From: an uncultured Alphaproteobacteria bacterium
GTDB taxonomy: Bacteria; Pseudomonadota; Alphaproteobacteria; Rs-D84
Assembly: GCA_905234465.1 (NCBI GenBank)
Contig: CAJOHU010000011.1
Coordinates: 1 to 42,364 of the forward strand
DNA length: 42,364 nucleotides
Direction: 5' to 3'
Part shown: positions 1-8,917 of the stretch, one piece after another
Layout: each line of letters begins with the position of its first letter
Position numbering within the stretch: the stretch's first letter is position 1
Notes under the pieces: generated by a model
The model's input: the letters and a program-made list of their open reading frames with translations, nothing else
The model's database searches: none
What the model was told of the DNA's origin: nothing
Position numbers and translations under genes: made by a program

Positions 1-1047
1 AGTGTGACCAGCAAGAAATATGTAGATGACCTGATGTCTGGATACCAGGGTAAATTACCTGGTTCCGGCGCAAATAAACTTATGATATATGATGATGAAG
101 ACGGCATTGGTGAAAAGTCCATTGAAACAACACTTGTGTCAGGTGCCACCGGTGTGCCGACTGTTGGTGCGGTTAAGACGGGTTTGGACGGAAAACAAGA
201 TACGATTACTGGCACAGCGGGTTATGTAATGACGGGTACAGGAAACGCCGGCGAAGTCGGTGAAAAACCAATATACAGTACAACAATTCGTGATGAAGAT
301 TCACTTGTCACGGCGGAAAGTGTGAACAGTGGTGTTATTAACGCAGTAAATCATTCTTTGCGGCGCGTGAACGCAAATGGCGAATTAGATAACAATGGTA
401 CATTATGGGAAATCGCTGATACTGTAGTGGCACTTAGTTATTTACCCGCCGGATATACCCAGTTGGAATATATTGAATCAAGGGGAACGCAATATATTGA
501 TAATATAATTAATCCCACAAAAGATTACTCATTTGAAATCACATACAAACATAATGTTGGTTCTGGATACCAAACATTGTTCGCTGTTTATGACGGTGTC
601 AGCGAGAACTCATATAGCTATGGATTTATGGCAGGAAGCGCGGCAAACGGCAACTATGTATACAGTGGTAACACCAAAACATTTACATTGGCGTATGATA
701 CCAGCACTATATATACACTGCGCTATGACGGCATAAATAAGAAAGTTTATAGAAATAATACAGAAATAGTTGATTTTAGTAGTAGCGGGGGGTTTACCGG
801 AACAACCGGAGTTGCCCCCCGTTTGTTGCAAATGTCTAAGGGAGAACATTACAGTAATAATTTTAATTATCCATTTATCGGATTAGTTTACGGATTCAAA
901 GTTTGGAACGAAAATTCGGAACTAGTTCGCAATCTAATTCCGGCACAACAGGGAAATTCTGTCGGTATGTACGATACAGTATCAAGACAATTTTTTACCA
1001 GCACCAGTGACACCGGGTTTATCGCCGGACCACCGGTTGCACAATAA
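1..1047 (+). CDS. Secreted repeat-family protein, copy 1 (5' end outside window)
   Basis: The reading frame is open from the first base, so the signal peptide and start lie upstream. The visible part begins SVTSKKYVDDLMSGYQGKL, identical to residues of the complete copy at 41239-42348. About 135 residues of constant N-terminal sequence are followed by a segment starting LPAGYTQLEYIESRGTQYID, typical of concanavalin A/LamG-like modules in gut-bacterial and phage surface proteins. It ends with a GLVYGFKVWNENSELVRNLIP...GMYDTVSRQFF block, also typical of that module. The role is probably extracellular or cell-surface glycan or ligand binding; this is inferred from fold resemblance only. The next gene is convergent. 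Confidence is high for the gene and moderate for the domain. Confidence 0.85.
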   Translation, partial: SVTSKKYVDDLMSGYQGKLPGSGANKLMIYDDEDGIGEKSIETTLVSGATGVPTVGAVKTGLDGKQDTITGTAGYVMTGTGNAGEVGEKPIYSTTIRDEDSLVTAESVNSGVINAVNHSLRRVNANGELDNNGTLWEIADTVVALSYLPAGYTQLEYIESRGTQYIDNIINPTKDYSFEITYKHNVGSGYQTLFAVYDGVSENSYSYGFMAGSAANGNYVYSGNTKTFTLAYDTSTIYTLRYDGINKKVYRNNTEIVDFSSSGGFTGTTGVAPRLLQMSKGEHYSNNFNYPFIGLVYGFKVWNENSELVRNLIPAQQGNSVGMYDTVSRQFFTSTSDTGFIAGPPVAQ

Positions 1048-1065
1048 TTTTGTTTTCCCAAAAAA

Positions 1066-1662
1066 TTAACGTGGCATTCCGGTTTTCGGGTTTATCCAAA
1101 TCTGCTGGTCCGCCAATTCCATCATAGGTAAATCAGATTTGCTATCTGAATATGCACGAACCACATGTGGAATATATTTATGCGCACGCGCCCATTCATC
1201 CATTGCCAAAACTTTATTTTTACCACAGCAAAATTTTTTATATTTCCATGGTCGCACCGAATCCATTTGCGAACAAATCACCGCATCAAATTTCATATCT
1301 GCCACCAATTTCGGTATCAAATAATCTGGCGAAGTACTAAGCAAAATCACTTTATTTCCCGCCGCGCGTTCCGCCGCCACCCGTTCCGCCGCCCAACCAA
1401 AACGATTTTTCATGTGTTTTTTGATACATACTGGGGCAAATTGTTTTACCATATTTGGTGTAATAAACCTGCGGATATTTTGCCGCCACCACACACCACC
1501 TGGATTAAATATGCGCGCAACATAACATACACCCATTAACGGCAAAAACAACCATGGGCGCAAACTGTGCCTAAAACAGTGACGCCCAAATACTAAATTT
1601 GAATCAGGCCAAGACAACGTCCCATCAAAATCAAAAAGCACTACATCAACCGGTTTTAACAT
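1066..1662 (-). CDS. HAD-superfamily (IB-like) phosphatase
   Basis: This is a 198-residue cytoplasmic hydrolase with all HAD motifs: DFDGTL with nucleophile Asp11 and Asp13, LLSTSPDYL (motif II, Ser109/Thr110), a following Lys-rich segment, and AYSDSKSDLPMM (Asp173/Asp177) for Mg binding. The cap insertion after motif I and the SDSxxDxP form resemble phosphoserine-phosphatase-like HAD-IB enzymes; the substrate is unknown. I chose the ATG at 1662 because it gives DFDGTL near the N-terminus; longer upstream frames only shadow the pump gene. The start overlaps the end of the RND pump gene by 7 nt, so it is probably translationally coupled as the last gene of the efflux operon. Confidence 0.85.
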   Translation of the reverse strand: MLKPVDVVLFDFDGTLSWPDSNLVFGRHCFRHSLRPWLFLPLMGVCYVARIFNPGGVWWRQNIRRFITPNMVKQFAPVCIKKHMKNRFGWAAERVAAERAAGNKVILLSTSPDYLIPKLVADMKFDAVICSQMDSVRPWKYKKFCCGKNKVLAMDEWARAHKYIPHVVRAYSDSKSDLPMMELADQQIWINPKTGMPR

Positions 1663-4661
1663 TTTTGCCCCTTTAATTTTCTGCGTAATCTTTCCATAGC
1701 AAAAAACAGCGCAGGGGTCAATGTAAACGTCCATATCAATGACGCCAACATACCACCAATCATAACCGCCGCCATTGCAGACTTCATACCATCGGCACTC
1801 CATAACTGCGGCAACATACCCGCCATAACTGCAATAGATGTCATTAAAACCATATTCTTTTTATTATTTAATTCTGTCCATATTGCTATTTTCATATTCT
1901 GACCACGATTTATGCGATTTATCGTTGGTTCTAAAACCAGAATGTTATTATTAACAACCAATCCAACCAACATAACGAATGCCAACATTGCACCGACATT
2001 CATTGATGCCCCCGACAAGAATAACAATATAAACACACCGGCAAAACTGGTAATAATAGATGTGGCGATTGTAAATGGATGAATCAAAGAATTCAAAATT
2101 GCCGCCAACAACATGAATGTTAAAATTGTTGCCAACATAAACGCCTGACCTATTTCACCTGTGGTTTCAGACTGAATTTCCGCCATGCCACCAAAACTGT
2201 ACGAATAACCCGAATCCCAGTTTATTTTTGATAAACCTTTGACTATTTTTGCTTGGACGGGTCCACTGGTAGATTTGCCGATATTTATATCTATTTCCGT
2301 AACTCGGTTTTTATCCAACCGGTTAATATTTGGGGTTCCCGGTTCATGTTTGATATCCCCCAATTCAGACAAAGGCACCATACCTTTTTGCGAATTTAAC
2401 AACACATTATCAAACAAAGACGCATCTTTAAATGGTCGTGCGAATTCCAATACTATTGGATATTCTTCGCCATGTTCTTTATATTTATATGTATCGTTTC
2501 CATACAGTGCCGCACGCAACGCTGCACCGGCATAAGAATTTTTTATACCCCAGAAATCCATTTTATCTGCATCAGGAATAAATTTGATTTCGCCACCCGG
2601 ATTCTGTTGCGCCAACACCGCGGTTTGCACTTCGGGAATAGCGTTTATAATATCCAGCGCACGCGTGGCATATTCTGTTCTGCGCACATCATCTTCGCCA
2701 AATATATTCAGAACAATATCCGCAGAAATTGCACTGGATACGCCCTCGCCCGCCCTTATTTGAATTTCTGCATCAGGAATTTTATTCAATTCAGGCAACA
2801 TACGCCGCGCAATTTCTTTATCAGAATGTCTGCGCTTTGATTTATCAGCCAGTTTAATTTTAACCGCGATATTTTGTAATCCGCGTTCCCCAATTTTAAC
2901 AGATACAGATTTAACCTCACTGAAACTCATCAATGTTTTTTCTATTTTTGCGGCAATAGATTCAGATTTTTCGTATGTCGCCCCCATCGGCGCACGTGCA
3001 GTTATATTTATCTCGTTCGCATCAGTAGATGGACTGAATTCATTTCCGGTGAATCGCATCAACACCGAAGACGCGACCAGTACACCAATCGCCATCAGAA
3101 TCACCCGCCCAGAATATTTGTATTGGTATGCAAACCATTTTTGCATCAATGATTTTTTTGATGTGTCCAGTGTTATATGCTGCATACGCGGCAACCGCAG
3201 AATTTTTGCAATCATCATTGGCGCCAACGTGAACGAGAATATTAATGATAACACTGTCAAATATACAACCGTCATACCAAACTGGGACATAAATTTGCCC
3301 GCAATCCCCCCCATAAACGCCAAAGGTAAAAACACCACAACATTTGTTCCAACGCCCGCGAACACAGAAACAGCAACCTTTCTTGTGCCATCCAATGCGG
3401 CATTTTCCGGGTCTTTGCCGACGCGCATTTCCTGCAAAGCCGCCTCTATAAGAATAATCGCATTAGACACCAATGTTCCCAACGCCGACGAATACGCCAA
3501 TAATGTCATCGCATTTATTGTGAAACCACTGGCGTCAACAAAGAACAGACCCGCAATCAAAGATGCCGGTATAACAACGCCTGCAATAATCGTTGAACGA
3601 ACATTCCTTGTAAACACCAACAGCACGATAATTGTGAATATAACACCCAATATAATACCGTTTATTGTCCCCGATGTTTCATTAGATACAACGATAGAAG
3701 AATCCGAAACAATTTCCATTGTCGCATCTGGCATGCGCGATTTCATATCTGCGGTAAAATTTGGTAATTCTTGGTTCAATGCACGCGATATTTTTATAGC
3801 ATTTCCATCTGTCGCCTTGACCACAGATGCAATAACAACATCTTTTCCATTGTACCGTGCACCATTTTCAATATCACGCGCAGAATCGGACACACTGGCT
3901 ATATCAGAAATTTTGAACTTTTGCCCTTCGCCTGTTGTTATATGCAAATTTTTAATCGCGTCAACCGAATCGAATTCACCAATAAATCTAACCACAGACG
4001 AATTTTCGCCCGCCTCTATTTTTCCACCGGGAACATTCAGATTACTGGAACCGAATGCAGACACAACATCCATAATCGTCACCCCATGCGCCGCCATAGA
4101 TTCTGGACTTAACGCGACACGAATTGCGCGTTCTTTTCCACCGAACACCGTCACACTTGCTACACCATTGATACCCGTAATTTTATTTGCCAAAACATCA
4201 TCTGCATATTCTTTCAAATCACGCAAAGACGCACCTGACAAAGCAATATCAACCACAGATGTCTGCAACGGGTTCAATTTTTCTATAACCGGTTGTTTCA
4301 AATCTGTCGGAAATTCAGACGCCAATGCATCAATTTTTGATTTAACTTCACTTGCCTTGTCATTAACATTAACGCCCAAGTTAAATTCCGCCATAACATA
4401 ACCGCCATTTTCAAACGCCTGGGATGTCAATTTTTTAAGTTCTGGCACCTGGGACATCGCGTCTTCGGCTTTTTTTATAACCTGAGATTCTATTTCTGAT
4501 GGCGCCGCACCCGGATATACGAATGTAGCCGTCACCATAGGAAAGTCCAATGCCGGCGTGCGCTCTATATTCATTTTTGGAAAAGAAACCAACCCCAATA
4601 CCACAAATAACAAAACAAACATAACTGTTGTGACCGGTCGTTTAACAAAGAATTTTAGCAT
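1656..4661 (-). CDS. RND-family inner-membrane transporter with altered TM4 relay
   Basis: A 1001-residue AcrB/HAE-type protein: N-terminal TM1 (MLKFFVKRPVTTVMFVLLF), the porter-domain sequence FPMVTATFVYPGAAPSEIE, TM4 near residue 395, and TM10-12 at the end. The ATG at 4661 follows a clear GGGGGAAG ribosome site. In AcrB, TM4 carries two adjacent proton-relay aspartates (VDDA). Here the same place reads TLVSNAIILIE, with Ser399 and Asn400, so both acids are absent. TM10 reads GLVVNNNILVLE where AcrB has a lysine; Asn there is common in other RND pumps. It lies 17 nt after the short adaptor gene and a TolC gene, as in a tripartite efflux operon. The substrate is unknown and proton coupling is uncertain. 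Confidence 0.92.
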   Translation of the reverse strand: MLKFFVKRPVTTVMFVLLFVVLGLVSFPKMNIERTPALDFPMVTATFVYPGAAPSEIESQVIKKAEDAMSQVPELKKLTSQAFENGGYVMAEFNLGVNVNDKASEVKSKIDALASEFPTDLKQPVIEKLNPLQTSVVDIALSGASLRDLKEYADDVLANKITGINGVASVTVFGGKERAIRVALSPESMAAHGVTIMDVVSAFGSSNLNVPGGKIEAGENSSVVRFIGEFDSVDAIKNLHITTGEGQKFKISDIASVSDSARDIENGARYNGKDVVIASVVKATDGNAIKISRALNQELPNFTADMKSRMPDATMEIVSDSSIVVSNETSGTINGIILGVIFTIIVLLVFTRNVRSTIIAGVVIPASLIAGLFFVDASGFTINAMTLLAYSSALGTLVSNAIILIEAALQEMRVGKDPENAALDGTRKVAVSVFAGVGTNVVVFLPLAFMGGIAGKFMSQFGMTVVYLTVLSLIFSFTLAPMMIAKILRLPRMQHITLDTSKKSLMQKWFAYQYKYSGRVILMAIGVLVASSVLMRFTGNEFSPSTDANEINITARAPMGATYEKSESIAAKIEKTLMSFSEVKSVSVKIGERGLQNIAVKIKLADKSKRRHSDKEIARRMLPELNKIPDAEIQIRAGEGVSSAISADIVLNIFGEDDVRRTEYATRALDIINAIPEVQTAVLAQQNPGGEIKFIPDADKMDFWGIKNSYAGAALRAALYGNDTYKYKEHGEEYPIVLEFARPFKDASLFDNVLLNSQKGMVPLSELGDIKHEPGTPNINRLDKNRVTEIDINIGKSTSGPVQAKIVKGLSKINWDSGYSYSFGGMAEIQSETTGEIGQAFMLATILTFMLLAAILNSLIHPFTIATSIITSFAGVFILLFLSGASMNVGAMLAFVMLVGLVVNNNILVLEPTINRINRGQNMKIAIWTELNNKKNMVLMTSIAVMAGMLPQLWSADGMKSAMAAVMIGGMLASLIWTFTLTPALFFAMERLRRKLKGQKC

Positions 4662-4678
4662 GACACTTCCCCCAAATC

Positions 4679-5284
4679 TTATTTTTGAAAACTGATTTTT
4701 TGTCCATCTGAAACACGCGACAATATGACAATATCGCCATCGTTTATATTTCCAGACACACATGCCGTATCAGAATCTTGAATAATAACATTTATACTTT
4801 TTCCCCGCGCAACATATGAATCAGAAACAAATACTGCACCATTATGAATTGCGTACACCGGAACAAAATAACCATTGCATGGAATCAAAATATTTTTTAC
4901 ACCGTCTGATACGCCATTTGTTCTAACGATGTACATACCTGAATCAAAATCTAAACTATTTGACACGTTAACAACAACGCCACCACCAGATATTTTTTGA
5001 CCCGGATGTAATTTTGCGCGCGCAGCCCCCGACACATATGCGCGATTGTTTTTAACTGTGATTGGAAAATTTATTGTGGAATTTTGTTTTTCTGCAATAA
5101 TACCGTCAACCAATGTTCCGTTTCTTTCTGAATCGCGCACAGGATTAAAAACGACCATTCTTGATTCTATTGCCACCATAATAAATCTGAACACGAACCA
5201 ACCAACCAATGCCATAAAAACCGCCGTATAGGCAATTTTTTTTATTTTTTTATCATTAAAATTTCTGTTAAATATGCGCATCAT
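4679..5284 (-). CDS. Short membrane-fusion (HlyD/AcrA-like) adaptor lacking a coiled-coil hairpin
   Basis: 201 residues with one membrane anchor (about 18-38) and a periplasmic part. The C-terminus (ILIPCNGYFVPVYAIHNGAVFV ... GDIVILSRVSDGQKI) resembles the membrane-proximal domain of RND adaptors, which usually reads VPxxAI...V and GDxVV...DGxKV. Typical adaptors have 350-400 residues with a lipoyl domain split by a long helical hairpin; no heptad-rich helix is visible here. Position between TolC and the pump supports an adaptor role. Its ATG directly follows the TolC stop codon, preceded by GGGGAATAA, suggesting coupling. A second ATG one codon later is possible. Function is inferred mostly from context. 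Confidence 0.75.
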   Translation of the reverse strand: MMRIFNRNFNDKKIKKIAYTAVFMALVGWFVFRFIMVAIESRMVVFNPVRDSERNGTLVDGIIAEKQNSTINFPITVKNNRAYVSGAARAKLHPGQKISGGGVVVNVSNSLDFDSGMYIVRTNGVSDGVKNILIPCNGYFVPVYAIHNGAVFVSDSYVARGKSINVIIQDSDTACVSGNINDGDIVILSRVSDGQKISFQK

Positions 5285-6607
5285 TTATTCCCCTAACTTT
5301 TTCACAGATTCCGCAGACATTAAAATCTTATATTTTGCGTTCAACAAAGCCATGTCTAATTGATACAGTCCCGCAGATACCTCTGCCAATTCCACGGCAG
5401 ATGTTTGACCTGCGGCAAACCTATCACGTGAAAAACCGTACGCACGTGCCGCCAAATTTCTGGCATTTTCCAACCCATTCAAATTATCGCGCAAATGATT
5501 ATATTGCTTAATTGCGTTTGAATACTTTTCTGACACCAATTTTTTAGACTTTTCTAAATCTTGTCGCGCAGATTCTGCATTCATTGCGTCAATGGTTGCA
5601 TTGGCACGATTCAGCCCCCCATTAAAAATAGGCACCTTTAATGCCACCCCCCAATACGCAGACTGTTCTGCATTTTCGTTAAACATATTTTTAAATGTCT
5701 TATCCATTGTTGAATAATTATATGACCCTACCGCCGCCAATGTAGGATACCCGTCTGCGCGTTTAGACGATGCCTGGGCTTCATACATCTTTACTTGTTG
5801 ATTTAACAGTTGCCATTCTGGGGTATTAACCAATTTTTTATTTTCTATATCTGGAAAAGTTTCTGGAAAATCATCTATCAGATTTAGCGGTTCATCTATA
5901 TCAATTCCTGCCAATATCTTTAACATTCTGTGCGCAGTATCACGATTAAATTCTGCATCATTCAGGCTGATTTGCTTTGTTGCAATATCAGATTCTATTT
6001 TTACCAAATTGCTGCGGTTCACGCGACCCGCCCCAGACAGTTTTTTCTTGGCGGAAACAGTATTATCTAAATCTTGCCGAGAAATTTTAACAATTTCATC
6101 TGTCATTTTTGCGGTCCAATACATATCTGCTGCGGCATACTTCACTTCACGTGCGACCATTTCTTTGTTATACTCACCCATCTTTATTGCATTACGAACA
6201 CTGTCCACCGCATTACCAATTTTGCCGAAAGTATAAATAGGTTGAGTAATTGTGACACCCGCCATAAGTATATTATCTGGAATCTCAATATTGGTTATTC
6301 CCGCTAACTGTGGCACCAAACCACCAATTTCTGGTGGTAATTTAACATTGTACGAATCCAGCGGTTTTTCCACATTGATCAGGTTCATGTATGTTGCGGT
6401 GCCTTCTATATTAAACCAACGGCTTGCATTCACCGCATCTAATGACGCCTGTGCTTTTTTCAAATTGGCATCGGCTTTTTTTAAGTCGTGCGATTCAGAT
6501 ACAATTTTCTGAACCGCTGAATTCAAAGATAAATCCATTGCATAAACAGCGTCTATACGCCATAATCCGGCGTATAGAGCAAATAAACACATAACAACCC
6601 TACGCAT
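5285..6607 (-). CDS. TolC-family outer-membrane efflux channel
   Basis: 440 residues with a signal peptide (about 1-23, ending VYA-MDL) and two homologous long helical halves rich in Ala, Asn and Gln, as in outer-membrane efflux proteins. Sequences such as LKKADANLKKAQASLDA, GVTITQPIYTFGKIGNAV and ALKVPIFNGGLNRANAT fit the family repeats. It would form the outer-membrane and periplasmic channel of the pump encoded just downstream. The start overlaps the end of the marR-like gene by 8 nt, so the four efflux genes read as one transcript. Length is usual for the family. Confidence 0.92.
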   Translation of the reverse strand: MRRVVMCLFALYAGLWRIDAVYAMDLSLNSAVQKIVSESHDLKKADANLKKAQASLDAVNASRWFNIEGTATYMNLINVEKPLDSYNVKLPPEIGGLVPQLAGITNIEIPDNILMAGVTITQPIYTFGKIGNAVDSVRNAIKMGEYNKEMVAREVKYAAADMYWTAKMTDEIVKISRQDLDNTVSAKKKLSGAGRVNRSNLVKIESDIATKQISLNDAEFNRDTAHRMLKILAGIDIDEPLNLIDDFPETFPDIENKKLVNTPEWQLLNQQVKMYEAQASSKRADGYPTLAAVGSYNYSTMDKTFKNMFNENAEQSAYWGVALKVPIFNGGLNRANATIDAMNAESARQDLEKSKKLVSEKYSNAIKQYNHLRDNLNGLENARNLAARAYGFSRDRFAAGQTSAVELAEVSAGLYQLDMALLNAKYKILMSAESVKKLGE

Positions 6608-7049
6608 TTCTAGACTCCAATTTCATCAAAATTCCATTCATAGTTTTAAAAGATTTAATCAAATCTTCTTCATCGTTTTTATCAATATCTTTGAACATTG
6701 TTGCGACAGCTTGATGAAACATATCTATAAATTTTGACGCAAGTGTGACACCATGCTCGGTCACAGAATACCATGTATTACGACGGTCGTTTTCATCCAC
6801 AGTGCGCGACACCAAACCATCTCGTTCCATTTTACGGAATGCAGCGCATAAATTCGGTGCCGGCACAAATTCCCGTGCCGCCAAATCTTTCAAACGCGTT
6901 TTACCGCTTAAATAAAGCCTAATCAGAATCTGGGCTTGTTGACGCGAATATTCACCAAAATCCACCTGACCACGATTTATTCGTTCAGACAATTTTGCAA
7001 ACAACAAAATATTTTTTTCTAATAAACTGACTAATTCTTTGCGAATCAT
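6600..7049 (-). CDS. MarR-family transcriptional regulator
   Basis: 149 residues forming a winged-helix regulator: N-terminal dimerisation helices, a helix-turn-helix around RLKDLAAREFVPAPNLCAAFRKMERDGLVSR, then the wing DENDRRNTWYSVTEHG with the family's DxRR motif, and C-terminal helices. It probably binds as a dimer and represses its own efflux operon until a ligand releases it. The ATG at 7049 has a near-perfect AGGAGGTTGAT ribosome site. It is the first gene of the operon and a candidate operator-promoter lies just upstream (7091-7118). The ligand is unknown. Confidence 0.93.
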   Translation of the reverse strand: MIRKELVSLLEKNILLFAKLSERINRGQVDFGEYSRQQAQILIRLYLSGKTRLKDLAAREFVPAPNLCAAFRKMERDGLVSRTVDENDRRNTWYSVTEHGVTLASKFIDMFHQAVATMFKDIDKNDEEDLIKSFKTMNGILMKLESRNA

Positions 7050-7090
7050 ATCAACCTCCTGCGGGCAACAATTTATTAAAACTGCGAATT

Positions 7091-7118
7091 ATTATAATTT
7101 TTAATAATTATAAATCAA
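7091..7118 (-). promoter_or_regulatory. Promoter and candidate MarR operator for the efflux operon
   Basis: Reading leftwards, TTGATT (7113-7118) and TATAAT (7091-7096) are separated by 16 nt. An inverted repeat TTATAATT-6 nt-AATTATAA (7092-7113) covers the interval, as expected for an autoregulating MarR dimer. The region is very AT-rich, so the repeat could be chance. Confidence 0.5.
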
Positions 7119-7185
7119 GTCCAAAACAAAAAAATTATTTTATTATTGAAAAACGGACAAAAGCGTTTATAATCCAGATTGTTTT

Positions 7186-7259
7186 TGGGGTGTCGTCTAA
7201 TGGTAGGACAAGAGATTTTGGTTCTCTTTATCATGGTTCGAATCCGTGCGCCCCAACCA
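7186..7259 (+). tRNA. tRNA-Gln (anticodon TTG)
   Basis: A 74-nt cloverleaf with acceptor TGGGGTG/CGCCCCA, anticodon stem AGAGA/TCTCT around a loop with TTG, T-arm GGTTCGAATCC, and encoded CCA at 7257-7259. It matches bacterial tRNA-Gln, including the weak U1-A72 pair. Its 3' end takes part in an unusual inverted repeat with the trailer. Confidence 0.95.
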
Positions 7260-7308
7260 AAAATTCAACCGGCTCTGCCGGTTTAATTTTTGGTTCAAAG
7301 GGGCGCAC
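7246..7308. repeat. Inverted repeat joining the tRNA-Gln 3' end to its trailer
   Basis: Left blocks GTGCGCCCC (7246-7254), AACCAAAAATT (7255-7265) and AACCGGC (7267-7273) are each answered in reverse order by GCCGGTT (7277-7283), AATTTTTGGTT (7285-7295) and GGGGCGCAC (7300-7308). The trailer can therefore pair with the T-stem/acceptor end and CCA of the tRNA. Confidence 0.8.
7267..7291 (+). terminator. Probable terminator after tRNA-Gln
   Basis: A hairpin AACCGGC-TCT-GCCGGTT is followed by TAATTTTT. It is also the tip of a longer inverted repeat spanning 7246-7308. Confidence 0.65.
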
Positions 7309-7347
7309 GGATGGGTGCGAGGCGATAGCCGCAGCACCAATACGAGA

Positions 7348-7421
7348 ATACACAATTAGAAAAATCATAAAAACGGAGTTTTTGTCCCCACGCGTTTTTA
7401 TAGATTTTTCTTATTGTGTAT
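7348..7421. repeat. Long near-perfect inverted repeat
   Basis: The arms 7348-7375 and 7393-7421 match over about 28 bases with one mismatch and one indel, with a 17-nt loop. Outer 7-base complements GCGCACG (7303-7309) and CGTGCGC (7431-7437) could extend the structure. No convincing gene lies in 7260-7552. Confidence 0.75.
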
Positions 7422-7469
7422 CGAGGCACACGTGCGCATTCCAGAGAGCAAAAATATAAGACTTTGGCA

Positions 7470-7521
7470 AGTTCGAAAGTCATATTTAGAAAAATTATCT
7501 CTTTATCAACACTTTCGAACT
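7470..7521. repeat. TTCGAA inverted repeat, copy 1
   Basis: The arms AGTTCGAAAGT (7470-7480) and ACTTTCGAACT (7511-7521) are exact complements with a 30-nt spacer. A TATAAT sits 3 nt beyond the right arm (7525-7530). A second copy with the same layout is at 10474-10528. Confidence 0.75.
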
Positions 7522-7552
7522 TTCTATAATTTTCCTTAGATTTCCAACAAAT

Positions 7553-8911
7553 TTAAAATCGTTGTTGAAATGTGAATTCTGCAGTCCATTTATCATATTC
7601 TCGCTGCCAGATATTTGAATCGCGGCGGCTGTATGATATTGTCAATGTTGGAACAAATCCCCATATATCAAATTTATGGTTGGACAAAGATATTGAATAG
7701 CGTTGATTAAAATCTTTGGCGACTTTTTTTGTAAAATTCCCATTATCTACAACCCATCTTTCGCCATCATAATTTGTCCAATAAAATGATGGTTCGGCAT
7801 AAATATCAAATCCATAGGGCAATGCAACACCAAAACCAATTCCAACAGAGGGGCGCCAATTTGCATAAACATCATCTTTGGCGGTTTCGCGTTCAATACC
7901 ACCACGCAATACAATGTATTTTGTTGCATCTAATGAATATGATAATCGGCTGTTTGCAGAATACGTTTGACCGTTCATCCAAGGACCATATTCGTCATAT
8001 TTATTATTCAAAACACGTAAAGACAAACCAGCAGACAATTTACGGGTAAAATCATAATTAGTGTCTAATTTTAAACCCGCCGACCAATTATACCTGTCCC
8101 AACCATACCAACGACGAGCAACCACACCAGCCAACCAAACATCACCATTATTCCATACATATCGCGGACCGGTTGATGTTGATAAATACAAATCATCAAA
8201 TTTATGTTTGTTATAAATATTAGTGTAAATATTTGCGTCTGATTTCCAACGCCAATGTTCACCAAATTTAAATTCGTAATTACCACCCAGAATAAAATTC
8301 ATACCAACGGCAGATTCCGGTTCCAATAATTCACGACACATTGGACCAAAAATAGTATTCACACATTCTGTGCCACCGGTTGCTTGATTGACATTATTAT
8401 CAGGTGCCGCACCAAAATTAAACCATACATTCCAATTTTTATTTTGACGAACAATATAACGATAATAAGACATCATTTGTTTAACGTTATCTGGTAAATC
8501 TTTACCAGCCATAGCCAATCTTAAATGGTAATCTGCGCGATACCAATGCCCAGTTTTCATATAGCATAGAGCCAATTCAAACCGAATACGTGCTAGATCT
8601 GGCTGGGCGTCAAGAATCTTTCGGTATATCTTAATTGCAGTTTCATAATCATCATTGTGCATAGAAATTTGCCCCAACAAAAACCAGCGTTCAATTTCTA
8701 ATTCCACACGCGATAATTTAGGCAGTTTTGTTAAAATTGATTCTGCTTTATTAAAATCGCCTTTTTCAACTAAGTCCCCAGCCATTTTTACCGCATCCAA
8801 TGCAGACATTGTGATTTCTGTGTTTTTGTTATTTGATTTAAGCACAGTTGATTCTGCCGACACAAAGGTCGGCAGTAATATGAATAATAAAAACAATATA
8901 AAACGTTTCAT
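7553..8911 (-). CDS. Surface lipoprotein assembly modifier (Slam, DUF560-like)
   Basis: 452 residues: a signal peptide (1-19, ending VSA), an N-terminal TPR-like helical region (about 35-155, with RWFLLGQISMHNDDYETAIKIYRKIL), then a beta-barrel from about 160 rich in aromatic alternating strands and ending in Phe (EFTFQQRF), as outer-membrane barrels do. This TPR-plus-barrel layout is that of Slam proteins, which move lipidated substrates to the cell surface. It lies 6 nt after a lipoprotein gene, its probable client, and no strong ribosome site is visible, so coupling with that gene is likely. The family assignment rests on architecture and sequence feel, not a search. Confidence 0.82.
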   Translation of the reverse strand: MKRFILFLLFILLPTFVSAESTVLKSNNKNTEITMSALDAVKMAGDLVEKGDFNKAESILTKLPKLSRVELEIERWFLLGQISMHNDDYETAIKIYRKILDAQPDLARIRFELALCYMKTGHWYRADYHLRLAMAGKDLPDNVKQMMSYYRYIVRQNKNWNVWFNFGAAPDNNVNQATGGTECVNTIFGPMCRELLEPESAVGMNFILGGNYEFKFGEHWRWKSDANIYTNIYNKHKFDDLYLSTSTGPRYVWNNGDVWLAGVVARRWYGWDRYNWSAGLKLDTNYDFTRKLSAGLSLRVLNNKYDEYGPWMNGQTYSANSRLSYSLDATKYIVLRGGIERETAKDDVYANWRPSVGIGFGVALPYGFDIYAEPSFYWTNYDGERWVVDNGNFTKKVAKDFNQRYSISLSNHKFDIWGFVPTLTISYSRRDSNIWQREYDKWTAEFTFQQRF

Positions 8912-8917
8912 AATAGT

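Noticed and set aside
3049..4401. Long plus-strand open frame of 450 codons
   Set aside because: It is antisense to the RND pump gene, whose domains and motifs are clear; composition is typical of a shadow frame.
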